From NCBI GenBank assembly GCA_002320815.1, contig DCLA01000126.1:1-64000 (forward strand): DNA of 64,000 nt. Reading direction: 5' to 3'. This stretch comes from Myxococcales bacterium UBA1660 (GTDB lineage: Bacteria > Myxococcota_A > Polyangia > Polyangiales > Houyiibacteriaceae). Both the position numbers and the translations under genes were made by a program. Shown one piece after another: positions 59,972 through 64,000 of the stretch. A model generated the notes under the pieces. That model searched no databases and was not told the DNA's origin. It worked only from the letters and a program-made list of their open reading frames with translations. Every line of letters begins with the position of its first letter. The first letter of the stretch is position 1.

Positions 59972-59990
59972 GCGCTCCCGAGGGGAGCGC
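59972..59990 (+). promoter_or_regulatory. Intercistronic hairpin between atpH and atpA
   Basis: GCGCTCCC (59972-59979) pairs perfectly with GGGAGCGC (59983-59990) over a 3-nt loop GAG. It begins 7 nt past the atpH stop and lies 65 nt before atpA. No T-tract, so it is more likely an RNA-stability or processing element than a terminator. Confidence 0.5.
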
Positions 59991-60055
59991 CTTCCCAGCC
60001 CCGCACCCAGACAAGTTTTCCGCCGCGCTGCGGCGATCGACCGAGGAAAGAGCGA

Positions 60056-61708
<1,653 letters not shown>

Positions 61709-61728
61709 GAAGCTGAAGGAAGCGGCCC

Positions 61729-62610
61729 ATGCCGAATCTGAAAGACATCCGTAAGCGGATCGGAAGCGTCAAGAACACGCAGAAGATCACCCGCGCCATG
61801 AAGTTGGTCGCGGCCGCCCGGCTGCGTAAGGCGCAGCAGAACATCCTCGAGCTCCGCCCCTACGCGCTGAAGACCCTCGATGTCCTCAGCAACGTGGCGG
61901 CGCGCGCGGCGGAGGAGGATCCCGAGGCGGCCCACCCGCTCCTCGAGGTCCGCGACGTCGACCACGCCATGTTGGTGGTCCTCACCAGCGACCGCGGTCT
62001 GGCGGGCTCCTTCAACGCGAGCATCTGCAAGGCGGCCCACGCCAAGTGGAAGCAGCTCGAGGCAGAGGGCGTGAACGTGAAGTTCACCGTCATCGGCCGG
62101 AAGGGTCGGGACTACTTCCGTCGCCGCGGCGCCGACATCGAGCACGACTTCACCGGGGTCTTCGAGGAACTCAGCCTCGAGAAGGCCGGCGAGATCGGGC
62201 GCGCGGTGGTCCACGCCTACGAGCACCCGAAGGGCGAGCTGGACTCCGTGTACCTCGTGTACAACGAGTTCAAGAGCGCCATCAGCCAGGAGGTCGTGGT
62301 CGAGCAGCTCCTGCCGATCGTGCCCACCCAACTCGACGAGGAGTCCCTCGGCGACTTCGAGTACGAGCCCGACAAGAAGACCCTCCTGGACCGGCTACTG
62401 CCGATGTACGTCGAGGTGGAGACCTTCCGGGCGCTCCTCGAGTCGGTGGCGTCGGAGCACGGCGCGCGGATGACCGCGATGGACGCCGCGACCGGCAACG
62501 CCAGCGACATGATCGACAAGCTCACGCTCCAGTACAACCGGGCGCGGCAGGCGGCGATCACCAAGGAGCTGATGGAGATCATCGGCGGCGCCGAGGCCCT
62601 CAAGGGCTGA
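61729..62610 (+). CDS. atpG: ATP synthase F1 subunit gamma
   Basis: 293 residues: N-terminal KDIRKRIGSVKNTQKITRAM, MKLVAAARLRKAQ, the central SDRGLAGSFNASICK and C-terminal TLQYNRARQAAITKELMEII and GGAEAL. It is the rotating central shaft. GAAGGAAG lies before the ATG at 61729. It is the last gene of this operon. A strong terminator follows at 62628, so atpD and atpC are not co-transcribed here. Confidence 0.97.
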   Translation: MPNLKDIRKRIGSVKNTQKITRAMKLVAAARLRKAQQNILELRPYALKTLDVLSNVAARAAEEDPEAAHPLLEVRDVDHAMLVVLTSDRGLAGSFNASICKAAHAKWKQLEAEGVNVKFTVIGRKGRDYFRRRGADIEHDFTGVFEELSLEKAGEIGRAVVHAYEHPKGELDSVYLVYNEFKSAISQEVVVEQLLPIVPTQLDEESLGDFEYEPDKKTLLDRLLPMYVEVETFRALLESVASEHGARMTAMDAATGNASDMIDKLTLQYNRARQAAITKELMEIIGGAEALKG

Positions 62611-62627
62611 GCGCGACCCGCCCACGA

Positions 62628-62661
62628 AAAACGCCGAGCTCGGTTTCGAGCTCGGCGTTTT
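62628..62661. terminator. Bidirectional rho-independent terminator between atpG and the PEGA kinase
   Basis: AAAACGCCGAGCTCG (62628-62642), loop GTTT, CGAGCTCGGCGTTTT (62647-62661): a perfect 15-bp stem flanked by A4/T4. It can end transcription from both the atp operon and the convergent kinase gene. Confidence 0.92.
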
Positions 62662-62697
62662 CGTTTCCGTCGCGGAGGCGGGAGCCCCGCGCGACGA

Positions 62698-64000
62698 TCA
62701 GTAGGGGTTGTCGCGGTAGTTGCTGCCGCTGTTGGTGAAGCCCGGGTCGTCTTCGTCCATCGACGCGGCGGAGCCGCCCCGCATCCCGCGGGGCACGAAG
62801 CGGCGCCGAAGGTCGGCCTCGACGTTCAGGGTCTCGCCCTCGACGGTGCGGGTGACCGACTCGGAGCGGTAGCCGCTGCGCTCGAAGCGGAAGGTGACCT
62901 CGCGCCCCACCTCCGCGGCTTCGCCGACCCAGACGATGCGCGCCGGGGTGCTGCCGTAGCTGCGGTCGCCCACGAAGACCTCGGCCCCGGTCGGGTTGGA
63001 GGTGATGGTGACGTTGCAGCGAGCGGGGGCCGCCTGAGCTTCCTCGACCTCCGGGGGCGCCTCGGTGGGCGTCGTCGCGGCGGCCGCCTCTGGGCTCTCG
63101 GGTTCCTCGGCGGGCGGGGGCTGCTCGGTGTCGGCGGTGGTGGTCTCGGCGACGGCCGGGGCCGGCGCGACGTCTTGGCCGCGGGTCACGAAGTACACGC
63201 CGGCGCCGATGACGGCGACGGCGACGGCGGCGAGGATCCACTTCTTGCCGTTGCCTTCGTTCTCGCCTTCCACCTCGACGTCCAAGGCCTGGTCGAGGCT
63301 GGTGGCGATCCCGCCGCTCGGGGTGCCCACCAGGTGGGGCATGCCGGCGCTGGGGGTCCCCAGCATCATCCCCCCGGTCTCGTACTCCCCACTGATGGAG
63401 ATCGACTGGCTGGCCGACATGGGGGCGCCGAGGAGGCCGCTGGCCTGCTTCAGGGCGAGGATGAGGTCGTTCATCGACCGATAGCGGACCTCCATGTCCT
63501 TGGCGAGCGAGCGCATCACCACGTTCTGGAGCTCTTGGGGGATGGGCACGCCATCCTCGCGCTCCATGGGCGGCACGTCGTTCTTCACGTGCGCCATGAG
63601 CGTCTGCACCTGTGTGGCGCCCTCGAAGGGCACCTTGCCGGTGAGCATGTAGTAGAGGATCACGCCCAGCGAGTAGACGTCGGTGCGCGCGTCCACCCGG
63701 CCGCCCTGGATCTGTTCGGGCGACATGTATTTGGGGGAGCCCATGAAGAGCCCCTGCTGGGTAAGCTCCTGGTTCTCCTCGAGGTCCTTCACCAGACCGA
63801 AGTCGAGGACCTTCACGAAGTCCTCCTCGTCGGCGTGGGTGGTGATCAGGACGTTGGCCGGCTTCAGGTCCCGGTGGATGACCCCCAGGCCGTGGGCTTC
63901 GCGGACCGACCGCGCCATCTGCAACGCGATGTGGATGGCCCGGGGGCCGGGGAGGGCCCCCTCCGCCTTGAGCATCGAGGAGAGCGTCCGGCCTTCGACG
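62698..64000 (-). CDS. Ser/Thr protein kinase with TM segment and PEGA domain (5' end missing)
   Basis: 434 residues of the C-terminal part, continuing past the right edge. Kinase motifs: VIHRDLKPANVLI catalytic loop, VLDFGLVKD (DFG), GSPKYMSPEQ activation segment, and DVYSLGVILYYMLTGKVPF. A Ser/Gly-rich linker follows, then one TM helix (WILAAVAVAVIGAGVYFV), a Pro/Glu/Ala-rich stalk and a PEGA domain (CNVTITSNPTGAEVFVGDRS, TPARIVWVGEAAEVGREV). The kinase is cytoplasmic and the PEGA part extracytoplasmic, perhaps binding the envelope. Target unknown. Confidence 0.95.
   Translation of the reverse strand, partial: VEGRTLSSMLKAEGALPGPRAIHIALQMARSVREAHGLGVIHRDLKPANVLITTHADEEDFVKVLDFGLVKDLEENQELTQQGLFMGSPKYMSPEQIQGGRVDARTDVYSLGVILYYMLTGKVPFEGATQVQTLMAHVKNDVPPMEREDGVPIPQELQNVVMRSLAKDMEVRYRSMNDLILALKQASGLLGAPMSASQSISISGEYETGGMMLGTPSAGMPHLVGTPSGGIATSLDQALDVEVEGENEGNGKKWILAAVAVAVIGAGVYFVTRGQDVAPAPAVAETTTADTEQPPPAEEPESPEAAAATTPTEAPPEVEEAQAAPARCNVTITSNPTGAEVFVGDRSYGSTPARIVWVGEAAEVGREVTFRFERSGYRSESVTRTVEGETLNVEADLRRRFVPRGMRGGSAASMDEDDPGFTNSGSNYRDNPY

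Overview
The window is very GC-rich (roughly 70% by eye), densely coding bacterial chromosome. Several gene types point to a myxobacterium (Myxococcota, perhaps a Sandaracinus-like lineage; this is an inference). They include a surface protein with a MYXO-CTERM-like tail and MopE-type Cys/Asp motifs, a delta-60-repeat lipoprotein, Ser/Thr kinases carrying TPR or PEGA regions, many lipoproteins, and an HprK/RapZ/HPr/EI phosphorelay without a sugar permease. I saw no rRNA, tRNA, CRISPR array, intact transposase or prophage.

Layout. 1-9.8 kb: the end of an unknown gene, a membrane protein, a TPR Ser/Thr kinase, an RNase HI with an extra N-terminal module, a glycosyltransferase/polysaccharide deacetylase pair, mannose-6-phosphate isomerase and small unknowns. 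9.8-22.8 kb: a five-sensor hybrid histidine kinase, a beta-propeller lipoprotein overlapping an M23/FG-GAP surface protein, a LamG lipoprotein, an ABC ATPase without an adjacent permease, a receiver-GGDEF cyclase and a TPR-dynamin-like GTPase. 23-33.5 kb: the nitrogen-PTS locus (rpoN-hpf-ptsN, then hprK-rapZ-ptsH-ptsI), split by four minus-strand genes. Three of those form an overlapping operon (VKOR-DsbA fusion, OmpA-like protein, TlpA-like lipoprotein). 33.6-38.6 kb: a serine hydrolase, then a less GC-rich patch with a RhuM-like remnant, a delta-60 lipoprotein, a gene-free stretch with a 17-bp inverted repeat, an SDR gene and a 27-bp palindrome made from a triplicated sequence. 39.5-47.3 kb: a Cus-type copper/silver efflux operon ending in a cupredoxin lipoprotein. 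47.4-54.4 kb: a cysteine-less TlpA-fold lipoprotein that seems to start at ATT, a phosphoesterase, a TIGR02757 protein, PlsB and an exported protein. 54.6-64 kb: rplM-rpsI, argC, a metallophosphoesterase, a partial ATP synthase operon (b', b, delta, alpha, gamma) and the start-less end of a PEGA Ser/Thr kinase.

How the genes work together. RpoN, HPF and EIIA-Ntr with HprK, RapZ, HPr and EI make a nearly complete regulatory PTS. The Cus operon exports periplasmic Cu/Ag. The VKOR operon is an oxidative-folding module tied to the outer membrane. The ATP synthase genes lack a, c, beta and epsilon, which must lie elsewhere. The ATP synthase b subunit has an unusual signal peptide and acidic periplasmic domain.

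Limits: all functional calls come from reading motifs. No similarity search, structure prediction or signal-peptide program was run. Start codons are uncertain for several genes and are flagged.
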